This document shows, one piece after another, positions 25,266-37,091 of a stretch of DNA of 64,000 nt. Position 1 is the first letter of the stretch. Every line of letters starts with the position of its first letter. Source of the stretch: Cliona cf. orientalis (lineage: Eukaryota; Porifera; Demospongiae; Clionaida; Clionaidae). A model generated the notes under the pieces. That model worked only from the letters and a program-made list of their open reading frames with translations, ran no database searches and was not told the origin of the DNA. The DNA is taken from NCBI GenBank assembly GCA_963930775.1, contig OZ005701.1, positions 4,533,669 through 4,597,668 of the forward strand. The letters run 5' to 3'. Made by a program: the position numbers and the translations under genes.

Positions 25266-27076
25266 TAAGGATAAATGTTAGCTCTTGAAAATACACTTGC
25301 CAATAATTCACTGTGATATAACAAAAATGTTATCAGGAGGTGTTGCTATGGTATCAATATCCTTGGCAGCTTGACATCATTGCAAACAACAATGTTTAAG
25401 ATAATTTCCTATGTTGCTTGGTGCAGTTTAAGTGTATATAGCCTGGTACAGCGCAGGTTATTTTAATCGGTGAAATGGTTAATTGAGATGATGTATATAT
25501 TAGAGAGATGCTCGCTTTTGTTCACCAAAACAATGCCTGTTCCATTAATAGCATAATTGTAAAACTATTAATACTGTATAGTGGGAAACTTTTAAGGGAG
25601 AAAACCTTCACGGATTTCACGATTTTACAGTAACCCATACAAATGTTCTCCATGAAATTTTAGGCATGCCACACCCATCTATATGATCTTTTTAACATTC
25701 CGTGAAAGTTTTCTCTATGAACATGCTCCCAGCAAGAGTGTTCTCCCTTGAAAGTTTCCTGCTATAGGTAGTAGTCAAGGACAAACAAATAATATAGCTA
25801 TTAGATATTGTGCATACAATTGTATTAGATGCCATAGGCATATTAAAAAAATTGATACAGGTGGGAAGGCTGGGTATCAATTTTTAAAGAAATTACTTAT
25901 AAGTAATGAATTAGTTTGCAAAGCTATCATTATACACTGGAGGCAACGATCAATTTGGTTGTTGTATATATAATATGTACACTTTACTATCTGAGTTTGT
26001 TGCTGGCTTCACTGCTTTAATGCACAAACTTAGATGCGCAGGTAGGATTTAGCATGCAGTTAAGATGCATTAAGATTAATATACTATACATACATGTAGA
26101 CTGTTTGGTAACATTCATTAATTATTGAAGGTACTTGTAGTTTATACCTGCTTCACTTTGGTTCTGGGAAAGCTTATTCCTGTATTTTTCTAGGTACTGA
26201 TAGTTTGCTGTTCTTTCACAGATCTGTAGCCCACACTAAGACTACTGAAAGTCTTGAGGTTTATATAATGCTGCCACTGTGTAATTAATTACAGGTTTTC
26301 CACTAAAACTAATTCTAACTCTTCTCCCAGGAAGTCCCATCCAGCAAGCTGAAAACATTGCAGATTGAATACACAGTCATGCAGCCCTCCAACCTATAAT
26401 GGCCACCTTAAAATTCCATATTTGGCTCATATTTTTATTATAATTTTCATGCATGGAATAAGATAGATGATATAGTTAGACTGAAAGGCATCAACATGTG
26501 GTCCACATACTCATTTATCTCCCGCTTGCTTTAGTCTGCCAGTGTTCAAATTTCTTAATGGCTGGCTTCATACTGGTAAGAGGTGTCATGCAAATCTCTG
26601 TTATTGTTCATTATTAAGTGAGGATATGTTAACACAGAAATAACTACACAGCTTAATGATTCACTCCTGAAGTGTGAATGTCTCCTAGGCCATGACTACA
26701 ACTGTCATCTTGTTGAGTGTCAAAGCTAACAATTAAGAGTATCAATTTTGACTGATTTGTTCCTGTACGTGACTTGAGGTGCACATAGGCTCGCATGCGT
26801 AACATCACAGAACTCCCCACATGCTCTGATGGTTATGTACACGTACATCATCCTTGGTATATTTTGTGTACCGTAATGAGTCGTGTGACAAGCTATAGCT
26901 ACTAGACTTCAGTTTTGAATAGTTAGGGATGGATGGTGCCATTAATTTGGCTCAGTTGTGATAGTCTCACCAGGAATGCATTGACTGTTGGCTTGTGTGC
27001 TAGGGTTTGTTGCAGACAACCAGCAACACTCTGTTGCCCTTGTTATCTCCTACATTGCCTAATTCCTCATCCATAT
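25266..27076. other. Promoter side and flank of pmp20-like copy 1
   Basis: Non-coding sequence matching 52244-54268. It contains the empty site (GTAGTAGTCAAGGAC near 25767) for the MITE present in copy 2. No gene is seen. Confidence 0.7.
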
Positions 27077-30049
27077 AGAATAACTTGCTGAATCACTCAT
27101 ATCATTATGCATACCTGTTTTGAAGGATCCCTCAGGGGAACCCTCAAAGAATCGATGAACCCTTTGCACAGGGCCTTGACTTCAAGTTGTCCTTATACCT
27201 GGACTGATTGCACTAGCAAAAATAGCTGAATAAAAATTGAAGGATGAAGTAGAGATGTCAGTGCCAAAAAATGTTTGACATCCATTATGACATAATGAAC
27301 TGCAGGCCTAGGGTGCTTAGTAATCTGTGAGGGGATGAAGTCTGTTTCTACTTGATGGTATAGGTGCTTTATACATGTATATACTTCATAATTTCGGCCC
27401 GCATGACACTTACCTGGAACATGCTGACCTCTTGGGATGTGGTACACCGGAACTTACGCAGGAATGTGTGCTTGTCTGGGACACTGAAGTCCAGTAGATA
27501 TGGCCCAGGCTTGGGGGGGGGGGGGGGGGGGGGGGGGGCTTATTCTTGAATATTTGTAATGCACCTCAAATAATTATATTATTACATGTACATGTATATT
27601 CTCTAGCGGATGTCTTTACTTACTTGCCTACATAACACTCACCTAGCCAACTATTGAGACTACTCTTATTTTGAGCTCCCAACACTGCAGCACAATCAAG
27701 CACTACTCATGGCCATGTGGCCAACTCTGCGATACTAGCCAACTCATCACTGCCATCCAACAAACTATTTTTTAGCTTGCATGTGTATGTCTATACTTTG
27801 GCCATGATGCATATACATGACGTGTATATTTACATATACCAGAAAGAGCTGACAAGTGAAAACATCCAGACTGCAAATAATATAATAAATACATGTATAG
27901 CTACATGCATGTATATATTGCATCACACATGTCATGAGGCATTTATTTTTGCTTTTAAGTAGTGTGGGGACAGGGCCTTATAAAGTACCTGTGCAAGAGT
28001 TGGAGGTCAAAGAAAGGAGGGCGTATTTTCAAGAGAATGGGATGTACTTAATTGTAGAATGATGGGTGTGTATACATGTGTACCTAATTGCCCCCCCCCC
28101 TCCCCGGTCTGTTGAGTACCCTAATGCATTTATCCTTTGAATTTTGATGTCTGAGTGGTACCACTCTGCCTTGCTGGCATGGTTCACCTCTGTTCATTGT
28201 TTCTTTATCACTTTTATTGTCTTGGCACAGGGTCTTCTGGACCAGACTAATAGGACCGCCAGACACTCCAGGTTAGCTGTTAAATGACATGGGGTGTTAC
28301 ACATGTAGGTGCATGTCTGCTTCTTAGTAAGAAATTATAAATTTGGCATACAATTAAGTGGTTGTGATCACTTTAAGTACTTAGTAACTGCTAAGTATAA
28401 ATGGCTTTAGGCTATTATACATAACTTGAAAAATTCAGTTCAGATATGCAAAATGAAACAGCACCGTAATACTGTTGCAAACCGGGTATTCCAAGCAAGC
28501 AGTGTCAGGTGAAATAGATTTTACTGGGCCACATACCTCTGCAGGGTGAGTGTGCTGACAAAGCCATGCCTTGGATTTAATTTGTCAGTAGTCAAGGTCA
28601 TGCACGGGCTATTCTAGTATAGCAAGCATCGAAATAGTTATATTCTTCAGAAATTCACGAAGTCGCTTGATGCTATCCTTTAATGGACCATAATCTTATT
28701 ATTCATTATTATTAGCTTAGTTGTTTTTTTGTTGCCCAGAAACCCCTCTGGCAGTTAGATTCAGAAATCTCCTGAATCTCGAGAATCTAGCAAACACTTG
28801 CTGAAAATGGCTATTGTTAAATAGAGGCCGTGGCCGAAAAGTGGCCATGGTCATTAAATTTTTCGCACACTCTTTGCGTGCAACTGCTAGGAAAACCCCC
28901 TCAGAAAATCCTGGCTATGCCCCTGTTTATATAGGAGAAATATTAATTTCTGTATTTGGCCATCATTATAGTGACTACGATCTGATTGGCACACATAAAT
29001 TGCTCCATAGGTAGTTAAAGTCACGGCACCCTTTTCCCTTGCAGAGGGTAGGATCTGTGACAATGCAGTCTTTGATTATTTGAACCCCTTTGGCCACCTG
29101 GAGAAATTGAGGATTCGGATAACCAAAAAGCTTGGATAACATTGATCACGTCCACGAATTTGATTGTGCATGCAAAGTATATGAACACGGACTTACCCAT
29201 TTCAACTTTATTCTTACGATAATATTATTATGGTGACCCCTATAGCTACGTGATTATTGGATCAAGGCACAGTCACTACCATGCCTGCTCTACTGATTCT
29301 ATTACCGATGATAGTTTATGGAGGTGAATGCTTGCTTTTATGGCAGACAGGGGATGGGATCAGTCATGAGTGTCCATAATAGTAATTATATCCTGTTGCT
29401 ATGTTGTTGCTATGTGCTATATTAGCCATATTGCACTGGTAACTGTGCAATATGAGTAGCCTCAGGTAAATTTACTGTGCAATATTAAATACTGCAGGCC
29501 TTAAACAATAAACATGTTGGTAGCAACAAAAGTAAAACTATTAGTAATTATAGCAGGTATGGTGCGATGGTGACCACTTCTTGTACCGGTAATTTTTGTA
29601 CTGTTCTGTGGTTATGAGATGATGATTATTCTTGGGTAATCTCTTAGATAATCTATGAGGTAATAATATGATATATTATGGCTAGCTAGAACATCACGAG
29701 GCTATAGCCGTTAATTTTGTTGATTGTGCATGCAGTGCCTTAATGACCCTTTACCACTTGTGTTCAAGGCAATTCAACTACTAGGCATCTAGCCAATTAA
29801 GAGCGTAAATCAGCGCGTTTTTGGTGCTGTTGTGGACTATAATATCACTATATACATGTACATGTATGTGTATGCTGTATATAGATGTACTGTGGGCATT
29901 CACGCATTTGCTCATCAGTCAGTATGATCATTATTGTGCATATACTTTCTCACTGTGGTGGAGTCCATCAAGGCAGTTACATGAACATCTCTATTATGAG
30001 TTTGGAATCGATAATATAATATACATGTTAAGCTTAGAACTATCATGTA
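27077..30049. other. Non-coding spacer between duplication copy 1 and the Ngaro locus
   Basis: No gene is recognised. It contains a G homopolymer of about 25-28 bases (about 27512-27538), a short relic near 28890-28925 (CCCCCTCAGAAAATCCTGG) resembling CAGGG-type transposon ends, and ACATGTACATGT words. Open frames here have no family resemblance. Confidence 0.5.
27512..27538. repeat. Poly-G tract
   Basis: An almost uninterrupted run of G. Such tracts often mark assembly or sequencing weak spots, and their exact length should not be trusted. Confidence 0.9.
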
Positions 30050-30257
30050 ACTAGAGCTCTATAGAGCACATACCCCGCGCGCACATTGCGCAATCTATAG
30101 ATCTGCTTTTGTTGCTGCAGCCATGCTGCAGTGAAACGTGTGCCACTAGCATTATTGACGACCTTTACCAGTCCATGTTATGCGCATGAGCAGAAAGCAC
30201 AAAGCCTGTATGCATAATGCATTGAGTGGGCACTGTCGATAGGCGTGGTTACGAAGG
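30050..30257 (-). repeat. Left part of a split R2 repeat copy
   Basis: Reverse complement of the 14000-14325 part of R2: it reads GCGCACATTGCGCAATC, later GCACTGTCGATAGGCGTGG and TTACGAAGG, then stops at the Ngaro end. The repeat resumes at 41033 with CTAACAAGAACG, matching CCAACAAAAAAG of the intact copy. Confidence 0.8.
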
Positions 30258-30500
30258 TTAAATGGTTCGTCCGTGATTACCTATCGATATCCTGATTGCC
30301 ATGTGGAGGTCGTGCCGAGTGGATTTCCAAGGGGGTGGCGTCATGGGCGTTTCCATTCTTGCGCAGAGTGTACGTCAATCGCAATCTTAGCCATGCTGCG
30401 CATGCCCAGATAAGCCACGTGGCCGTAGCCAGCCACACCCCCTCTTATCATATTGCTTGGAGGGGCCCCAAATTGGGGGTGTATCCCCCAATTCCATCCA
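30258..30500 (-). repeat. Ngaro split repeat B2
   Basis: 243 bp beginning TTAAATGGTTCGTCCGTG and ending CAATTCCATCCA. Only about two substitutions distinguish it from B1 (30838-31080). It forms the 3' outer end of the element on the minus strand. Confidence 0.9.
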
Positions 30501-30594
30501 AGCTACTCTCGGCACATGGTCACACTGAGAACACATCACACCTATCAGTACAGTAGACGCCGTCCCCAGTGGACAAAGAGGGTGGGTGGGTGGG

Positions 30595-30837
30595 AGACGC
30601 TTATTTTTCCTTGCTTGCCACCCGTTGCTAAGACGATAGACTGCCCTTATTGTTTCCTCCCGCTCTTTATATACCCCTCAGCATCATAGCAACCTACTGG
30701 ATTCTACCAATCCAGTAGCTCGATTAACGATCACCTGTTATTAACTACGCTACGCGGCGCGGCGCTACCCTGCGCACGCCCCGCTCCAACCTCGGCCGTC
30801 CTCCCAGTTAACTCGGTTTAACTCCGTTAAACCTCAT
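30595..30837 (-). repeat. Ngaro split repeat A2
   Basis: 243 bp running from AGACGCTTATTTTTCC to GTTAAACCTCAT. It matches A1 at 40787-41032 except for a 3-bp length difference at a TATATA/TATATTATA stretch and little else. It abuts B1 directly. Confidence 0.9.
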
Positions 30838-31080
30838 TTAAATGGTTCGTCCGTGATTACCTATCGATATCCTGATTGCCATGTGGAGGTCGTGCCGAGT
30901 GGATTTCCAAGGGGGTGGCGTCATGGGCGTTTCCATTCTTGCGCAGAGCGTACGTCAATCGCAATCTTAGCCATGCTGCGCATGCCCAGATAAGCCACGT
31001 GGCCGTAGCCAGCCACGCCCCCTCTTATCATATTGCTTGGAGGGGCCCCAAATTGGGGGTGTATCCCCCAATTCCATCCA
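30838..31080 (-). repeat. Ngaro split repeat B1
   Basis: Direct copy of B2 at the same length. Downstream on the plus strand the sequence becomes unique (CTAGAGCGGCGAAGCCGC, itself a short hairpin) and leads to the recombinase frame. Confidence 0.9.
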
Positions 31081-31233
31081 CTAGAGCGGCGAAGCCGCTC
31101 CCTCCAAGCAACCCCCCGATATGTAAACATCATGAGTCTGCATACTGGTTAAATAATAAAGGTGAGACTGGTAACACAAATAATAGTATAAGGCTACTTA
31201 CTAAAGTACGCTATATTATGTTCAGAATGACGT

Positions 31234-32262
31234 TCAAGAGACCACCAACCTCCGCGACATTGACGCTAACGACTGATGAGAGGCCCTCACATAAAGCTGA
31301 TATGCCGAGCTCTCCCACCTTCCCATCATTTTGATCAGCGAGTCCTCGATGCCTCGCTCCGCTGCCGTTGTGGCCGCACCGATCCTAAAACTGTGGCCGG
31401 CGTAGGCCGCCTCGTCATATCCCAGTACTGCTAGGGCTGATCTCACTTTAGAGATGAATACCCCTTTCGTGAGGTACCGTCCGTCTTGTAGTCTGAACAG
31501 GGGCCCTGGCTCTTTCCCCCGTACTGCTAAATAGGCCAGTAGGGCCGACACCGGACACAAGTCTGCTCCGGTCCTCCCCAGGTAGATGTCCACTCCTCTT
31601 CCAAACTGATCTGTCTTGGAGGAACGTAAACGAATCCTGATCAGCGAGGGGTTCCTGACGTCGTCTATCGCCACATCCGTCACCGATACACAATGGCCTG
31701 GGTTCTGGCCATCCGCTGTGAGAGACGTAAGCTCTCCCATCCTGAAAAATCCAAAGAAGGCCGTACAACATGCAGCCCAGAGCATCAGTACATCCTGCTC
31801 TGAGGCCTCCCTCGACCACAATGCCCGTAGTTGTCTCAAGATCTCGGGAGTGATTGGCAAACGATTCCTTGTACTCCTTTCTGACGACTTCATTCGACGA
31901 ATCCCCCGCTCCACCAACGCCAGTTTTGGCATTGGGGTCGATCTGGGTTCTGGCAAGTCCATGGAGATATGCAGGTGTCTGATGGCGGCTAAGTAAGTTT
32001 TAATAGTGGCGTATGCTAAGCCTAAATTTGCTAAATGAGAAATAAATAAACACAACACAGCTTGTGATACAGGTAACGGGTGTGATATAGAGTACAAAGC
32101 ACAAAAATTAACAAACTTGTTAATTCCTGCTTGATAGGTTCTCTTCGTGGATGCTGCTAGGCCATGTTCAAAATACCTCTGAACATCTCTCTCCAGGCTG
32201 GAGATGTCCAGTCCGGCTTGTGGTTGATCAGCATATCCAACAGAGGCTGGGGTGGAATACAT
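31234..32262 (-). CDS. Ngaro tyrosine recombinase, 342 aa
   Basis: Intact frame starting MYSTPASVGYADQPQ. The N-terminal SAM-like core-binding part (about 25-110) includes STKRTYQAGINKFVNFC. The catalytic domain shows R174 in FFRMGEL, K216 in RSSKTDQ, H290-x-x-R293 in AGHSFRIGAA, W316 in GRW and the likely nucleophile Y324 in YQLYVR. These are the R-K-H-R-H/W-Y residues of tyrosine recombinases. It would insert a circular or linear cDNA by site-specific type recombination, explaining the lack of target duplication. Its ATG overlaps the stop of the RT frame as TAATG, which suggests coupled termination-reinitiation. Confidence 0.92.
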   Translation of the reverse strand: MYSTPASVGYADQPQAGLDISSLERDVQRYFEHGLAASTKRTYQAGINKFVNFCALYSISHPLPVSQAVLCLFISHLANLGLAYATIKTYLAAIRHLHISMDLPEPRSTPMPKLALVERGIRRMKSSERSTRNRLPITPEILRQLRALWSREASEQDVLMLWAACCTAFFGFFRMGELTSLTADGQNPGHCVSVTDVAIDDVRNPSLIRIRLRSSKTDQFGRGVDIYLGRTGADLCPVSALLAYLAVRGKEPGPLFRLQDGRYLTKGVFISKVRSALAVLGYDEAAYAGHSFRIGAATTAAERGIEDSLIKMMGRWESSAYQLYVRASHQSLASMSRRLVVS

Positions 32263-33917
32263 TATCCATCTAATGACTTACACTCAGTCATCCTAAGAAA
32301 GGAGGATAAATTATCCCTGGACAGATCATCAGCTAGCGTGTTCTGTGACCCAGCTATATGTGTGGCCGTCATCCTAAAAGAAAACTGTGCCTCGAAGAAG
32401 GTTAGACACCGCAACAGGTGCATGAGGTCGTGGTCCCTGCTCGTGCGCTTATTAAGTACGGCCACCACTGCTTCATTATCACAGCGACACAGGACAACCA
32501 GACCTGCCCATGCCTTTCCCCACAAAGCCGCTGCAATGACAATGGGAATTAGTTCTTTGGTAGCAATGTTGGCACCTGCAGTGCCCACTGTTCCGTGCCA
32601 AGGCAGCTGAAACCACTGGGAGCCCCAATATGCCCCGCAACCCCAGCTTTCCGACGCATCAGACGTCAGGATGACACTAGGTTCTTGCTCACCAAGAACT
32701 GCCAGCAGTGACACCCCATTCCACTGCTCTAAGAAGACACTCCACCACGCTAGGTCAGATCGTGCACCGGCGTTTAGGCTCACGTGGTGATTGGGTTTCT
32801 TCACCGTCGCACTCAAGTCGAAAAGCCGACGGAGAAAGGTTCTACCTGGCCACACCACTGTAGCGGCATGCTGAAGCTGCCCTGCTATGGACAACAGTTC
32901 TCTCTTGGTGCATCTCCTCCGTTGCGACCACTCCTTGACACTCGATTGCAACCTCTCTAATTTCTCACCAGGGAGGCGGAGCTCCCCCTGTACCGTGTCG
33001 ATAAGGATCCCCAAGAATACTAGGGCGGTGGTTGGGCCCTCTACCTTCTCCTCCGCTAGGGGAACGCCCAGGTGCTGGCACACATCGATGAGGAGTTGCA
33101 GATTGAAATGACACTCTTCTGACCTAGCCGGCCCGCACGTGATGTAATCATCGAGATAGTGCCACAAGTGTGAGACGCCATGTTCTCTCACGATCCACTC
33201 AACCGCGTCAGCCAGCGCATTGAAGATCTTGGGGGCTGATCTGAGACCAAAGGGCAATGCTGCATCCACATATACTCCATCCTTCCACTGCATACCTAAC
33301 AAATGCCGGTCTTGTGGGTGAACAGGAACGATCCGATAGGCACTCTTGACATCCAGTTTTGCCATCAATGCCCCCGGACCTAGCTGCAATACTTGCTGAA
33401 CCACATCGTCCACCTTCACATACTGAAGTGAACACAAATCTGGACTTATTCCATCGTTGACGCTCCTACCCTCTGGATAGGACAGGTCAACGATTAGCCT
33501 CCACCTTCCTGGTTGATGTGCCTTGGGTATGACCCCAAATCTGTTCAGGTGGACCTCGGGCACCTCCGCCCTTATGAACGGGCCTAACACCACCCCTCTC
33601 CTTAACTCTGCCTCCAAATAGTCCTGGACTACTTGTGGATTGTCATCAGCCGACCGCATGTTCTTTCTCGCGGAGGAGAGTGATGGACCTTCTGCAGGGG
33701 GGTGGTAACCGATACGGAAGCCATCCCTGATTCCTCCCAGGATGAAATCCACATAGCTCCTATCGGGATGCTTATCCAGCATTGCTTCCCACTGTGGCAG
33801 ATTCAACGGTGTGAACACTCCTGCCAGTCTCTCCTGCACTGTCATCTTCCCCCTTGTTGGGCGGCACTGATTCAGGTTGATCAGGTCCTCCGTGTATGGA
33901 TAATACCCTGTGCACAT
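32262..33917 (-). CDS. Ngaro reverse transcriptase-RNase H, about 551 aa
   Basis: Contains RT blocks FGVIPKAHQPGRWRLIVDLS, AKLDVKSAYRIVPV, LPFGLRSAPKIF and the catalytic YLDD at about residues 254-257, then a thumb/connection and RNase H with TSDASESWGCGAYWG, CDNEAVVAVLN and ADDLSR. No protease or integrase is present, as usual for DIRS-like elements. The frame is open slightly upstream; TGTGCACAG just before GGGTATTATCC (about 33900-33908) is a possible 3' splice site, so the true start may be spliced from gag. The last codons end in TAATG, shared with the recombinase start. Confidence 0.9.
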   Translation of the reverse strand: MCTGYYPYTEDLINLNQCRPTRGKMTVQERLAGVFTPLNLPQWEAMLDKHPDRSYVDFILGGIRDGFRIGYHPPAEGPSLSSARKNMRSADDNPQVVQDYLEAELRRGVVLGPFIRAEVPEVHLNRFGVIPKAHQPGRWRLIVDLSYPEGRSVNDGISPDLCSLQYVKVDDVVQQVLQLGPGALMAKLDVKSAYRIVPVHPQDRHLLGMQWKDGVYVDAALPFGLRSAPKIFNALADAVEWIVREHGVSHLWHYLDDYITCGPARSEECHFNLQLLIDVCQHLGVPLAEEKVEGPTTALVFLGILIDTVQGELRLPGEKLERLQSSVKEWSQRRRCTKRELLSIAGQLQHAATVVWPGRTFLRRLFDLSATVKKPNHHVSLNAGARSDLAWWSVFLEQWNGVSLLAVLGEQEPSVILTSDASESWGCGAYWGSQWFQLPWHGTVGTAGANIATKELIPIVIAAALWGKAWAGLVVLCRCDNEAVVAVLNKRTSRDHDLMHLLRCLTFFEAQFSFRMTATHIAGSQNTLADDLSRDNLSSFLRMTECKSLDG

Positions 33918-34298
33918 GAACGGATAAGTTGCACATAAACTTGGTGGTTAGTTGAGGGGTGAACGAGTTCAGCCCCGGTCACACCCCGAAAGGTGGACAG
34001 TGTTTACTGAATGTAAGTAATGAAATTAATAATAATTATTAGGAGTAGGGATAAACCCTGGTCACACCAACTAAACACTGGTGGACGATTTTCTCGGGTA
34101 ATGTCTTTGGTCTAATAAGAAACTGTAGCACTATAATATTATAATAATTATTGATTATTATATAACTGCCGCCAAGACACCATACCTAACATTATATACC
34201 CCAACAACTTCAGCTATGATTAGTATAATATTTGTGTCAGCTAAGTGAATACGTAAAGTTGTATGATGTCATGTTCTTTCCTACAGAATGACGCTGAA

Positions 34299-35251
34299 CT
34301 ACTCCGCTCGGGGCCTCTTGAAAAGCCGCCCGCCATCTGTAGCTTCTCGGCCTTCACCACCACTCGCTTTCCTGTAAGATGACCGAGGGTGAGCACCCTT
34401 ACACGCCGAGCACCGATGTGTGAATTTACACGGGTTATAATGGCAACGGGAGCCATCCGGAGCGTTGAAGAGGTTGCAAAGTTTCAGCTTCGCTCCACCA
34501 GTAGCAGCAGGGGGTGGAACTGCAGCGGGTGAAGGCTGCCCGATCATGGGATTGATTTGCCCTGGCCAAAACACACCGTTATATTGTAATGTCTCTGGGC
34601 AGTGCTCAGTAGCGTGAGTGTCGCTTAGGCAAGTGGCACATACCACGTGCCGTTTTGCCTTGCCAGCGAAGCACAAACTATACAATATCGGGTTCAATCG
34701 CGACCACCTTAAGTCCTTCGTCTGTGCCACTTGTCGTCTATAGGCTCGGTCGTACTGAGCCCAGGCTGGGCCTTGGAAATCACTCGAGCACTTGATGATC
34801 ATGGCCTGATAAGACATAAATTCTGGGACCATCGTCGGATATCCCTTGGACAGTACTCCCACCAATGCTGCGTAACACTGTAACCACAGTAGTACGTCAG
34901 TCACTGGAGCCAACTTTCTCCGTGGCATCGTCAAGATCGGCTTGGTTGCCTCCTCCTCCTCTCTCATCCACGACTCGGGCATGAGGTCTCTCATCTCAAC
35001 AAATTCAAGTTTGAGGATCTTTTGCACCAGTTTATCTGGGACTGGCAGCAGGCCCTCGCCGAGGTACGACCCCGCTGGTACTCCACATAGTGATGGTTGG
35101 GTCAAGTTGGGGATGGTAGACCCCAATGGAGCAGACACCAGTTGGGTAGTTGGCAGTGGTGTGGGGTTGTTCATGGAAATTACTGGCAGCCATGAGAATG
35201 CACTTGAAGGCGGGATGCCCCCCAATCCATTCAGCACACTAGTGACACCAC
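34299..35251 (-). CDS. Ngaro gag, second exon
   Basis: Encodes a capsid-like protein: GGVTSVLNGLGGIPPSSAF, a helical part around LLWLQCYAALVGVLSKGYP, then Cys/His clusters CATCLSDTHATEHC and CKFTHRCSACKGAH that resemble nucleic-acid binding knuckles, and a basic C-terminus (RLFKRPRAE). A good acceptor (TTCTCTCTTTCTGTTAAAG) precedes it, and the phase-1 junction fits the donor at 38032. The open frame continues about seven codons upstream into the acceptor, so an unspliced start is also possible. Confidence 0.7.
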
Positions 35252-35639
35252 CTTTAACAGAAAGAGAGAACACAATTCACAACCACATCCCGACGAACCT
35301 ACTGACATTAGCCACAACTCCAGACCAACACGACGTGAGTAGTATTCTATTTCCTGACCCTGTCACGCGCCCCTCTGCGTAATCCTAACTGCATGCCCCT
35401 ACCACTCTTTTCAAGCCTCCCTGTTCACGACTCTATCACAGTCTTACACAAATGTATACCCTTCCCTACCTGTCTGTGAGACTTAACACAAGCCACCAGC
35501 CGGACTCAACACCAGCTACTTGTCCTCCTATACCATGCCGGCCATTTGACTGCTAACACGTCAACCACCCCTACCAGATAGTACATACCATGCGACGCAA
35601 GCCCCCCACTGCCTGCCCAATAAACATCAATCAACCTGA

Positions 35640-36220
35640 AGTGCACCGTGTAAGCTCATAACATGATACCGCGCAGTGCAAGCCCTTGACCTGCTTGCCC
35701 ATATCCTGGCTCACGAGTGCCACATAATGCAAGCCCACCACTGCTTGCCCACACAGGCCCACAACTGCCCGTCCACACAACCCAATGCAAGCCCACCATT
35801 GCTCGCCCCAATGCCATGGTACCACACAACGCAAGCCCCCAACCTGCTTGCCCATACACAGGCCCCCAGTGACAACTGCCTGTCCATACCACACAATGCA
35901 AGCCCCCACTGCTTGCCCACACACCATGGCACCACGCCACGCAAGCCCTCAACTGCTTGCCCATACCCAGGCCCGCCATTGCCTGGCCACACAATACCGT
36001 GCAAGCCCGCCACTGCTTGCCCATCCACCGTGGTACCCTGCAATGCAAGCCCTTAACCTGCTTGCCCATACCCAGGCACCCAACTGCCTGCCCATACCGC
36101 ACAGTGCAAGCCCACCACGCTTGCCCATCCACTAGGGTACCACACCGTGCAAGCTCTCAACCTGCTTGCCCATACACAGGTCCACAGCTGCCTGTCCCTT
36201 CAACACAACGCAAGCTTTAA
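35640..36220. repeat. Degenerate minisatellite
   Basis: About a dozen imperfect units built on GCAAGCCCACCACTGCTTG followed by CCCATACACAGGCCC and ACTGCCTGTCCA. Spacing is irregular, with a basic unit near 50 bp and higher-order units of roughly 100-135 bp. Long open frames here on both strands are by-products of the repeat. Confidence 0.85.
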
Positions 36221-36419
36221 GCCCAACAACCCTGGCACGCGCCGTCACCCTTCGCCAGCTCTTGAAATTGTTATTATTATTGTATCTGTAACTCCTCTTA
36301 TGCGCATGCGCCCGTCACTAGCAGCTGCTACGAAGACGCGCGCGCATCCGTTGCCATGCCACCAAGAGCCCGTACCGCAACGCTTAGCAGAGAACCACAA
36401 ACACTTAACCCATACACAC

Positions 36420-36600
36420 CCAGAAATCGATTCTCGAATCGGGATCGAAAACGGTATTGAATCGACCCTGTACCATATGTATCGGTACAGGATTCTGCGG
36501 CGCGGGCCTGTATCGATATTGAAACACCGTTCCCGATTCAGTAACGATTGACGGGCTCGAAACGAGTATGATATCGATTCGATACTGTGGAAGCCAATGC
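36420..36600. repeat. Clustered imperfect inverted repeats around ATCGAT/CGATTC words
   Basis: Blocks such as GAATCGGGATCGAAAACGG and CACCGTTCCCGATTCA, plus CTGTACCATATG and CGGTACAG, face each other. The patch can fold, but its role is unknown. It lies in the proposed gag intron. Confidence 0.5.
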
Positions 36601-37091
36601 TGAAACGATCCTGAACTGGTTCTACTACTCTGTATAATAATTAATATGTAATACTCGCATTACTGACAACTGAATTGAGTGATAAAACACACACAAAAGA
36701 AGGATGAAAAAATGAACTATTGCATGTACACAACAGACAGTAAAATACTATTTAAACAATAGAATTGCTATATTATTTTATAGTCACATTCCAACTTATT
36801 TGTCCATGAAGTCAGGGAGACAGCTGCTGGGGACAACTGGCCAGATTTTCAACAGAGAGAGAGAGAGAGAGTGTGCGTACTTGACAGTGAATGAAACGTA
36901 GCTTGATACAGTGTAATGGCAGAGAGATGCATTCTGGCAGTACAGCTCTGTTGGATGTTAAAAACCAAAGGATAATTAAAATGTTTTTATTCGATAATAT
37001 TATAATGCAGTTGAAATGGAGATTAAACTAAGCTAACAGGAATGTGCGGGAAATGGAGAACACGAAGCTGAAAAGATAACACTAACCAACC

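Larger units (their letters stand above)
17498..27076. repeat. Segmental duplication, copy 1
   Basis: Direct copy of 43959-54268. The left boundary is at GAATGTGAGACATATT and the right boundary is at TTCCTCATCCATA. Most of the length is highly similar by eye, with clean insertions in one copy or the other. It carries the pmp20-like gene at 19131-25265. The last ~390 bp before about 26920 are nearly identical to copy 2, more so than the 1.2 kb before that. The left boundary coincides with the donor site of IBA57 exon 4. Confidence 0.9.

Noticed and set aside
30296-31334. Plus-strand frames starting MPCGGRAEWISKG at 30296 and 30876
   Set aside because: They lie in the two B repeats of the Ngaro element and are identical for that reason; not independent genes.
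35656-36135. Overlapping open frames of 100-158 codons on both strands
   Set aside because: By-product of a stop-poor GC-rich minisatellite; the translations are just the repeat read in different frames.
35656-36230. Possible CRISPR array from regularly recurring GCAAGCCC blocks
   Set aside because: Eukaryotic context, units imperfect and irregularly spaced, no unique spacers of constant length, no cas genes.
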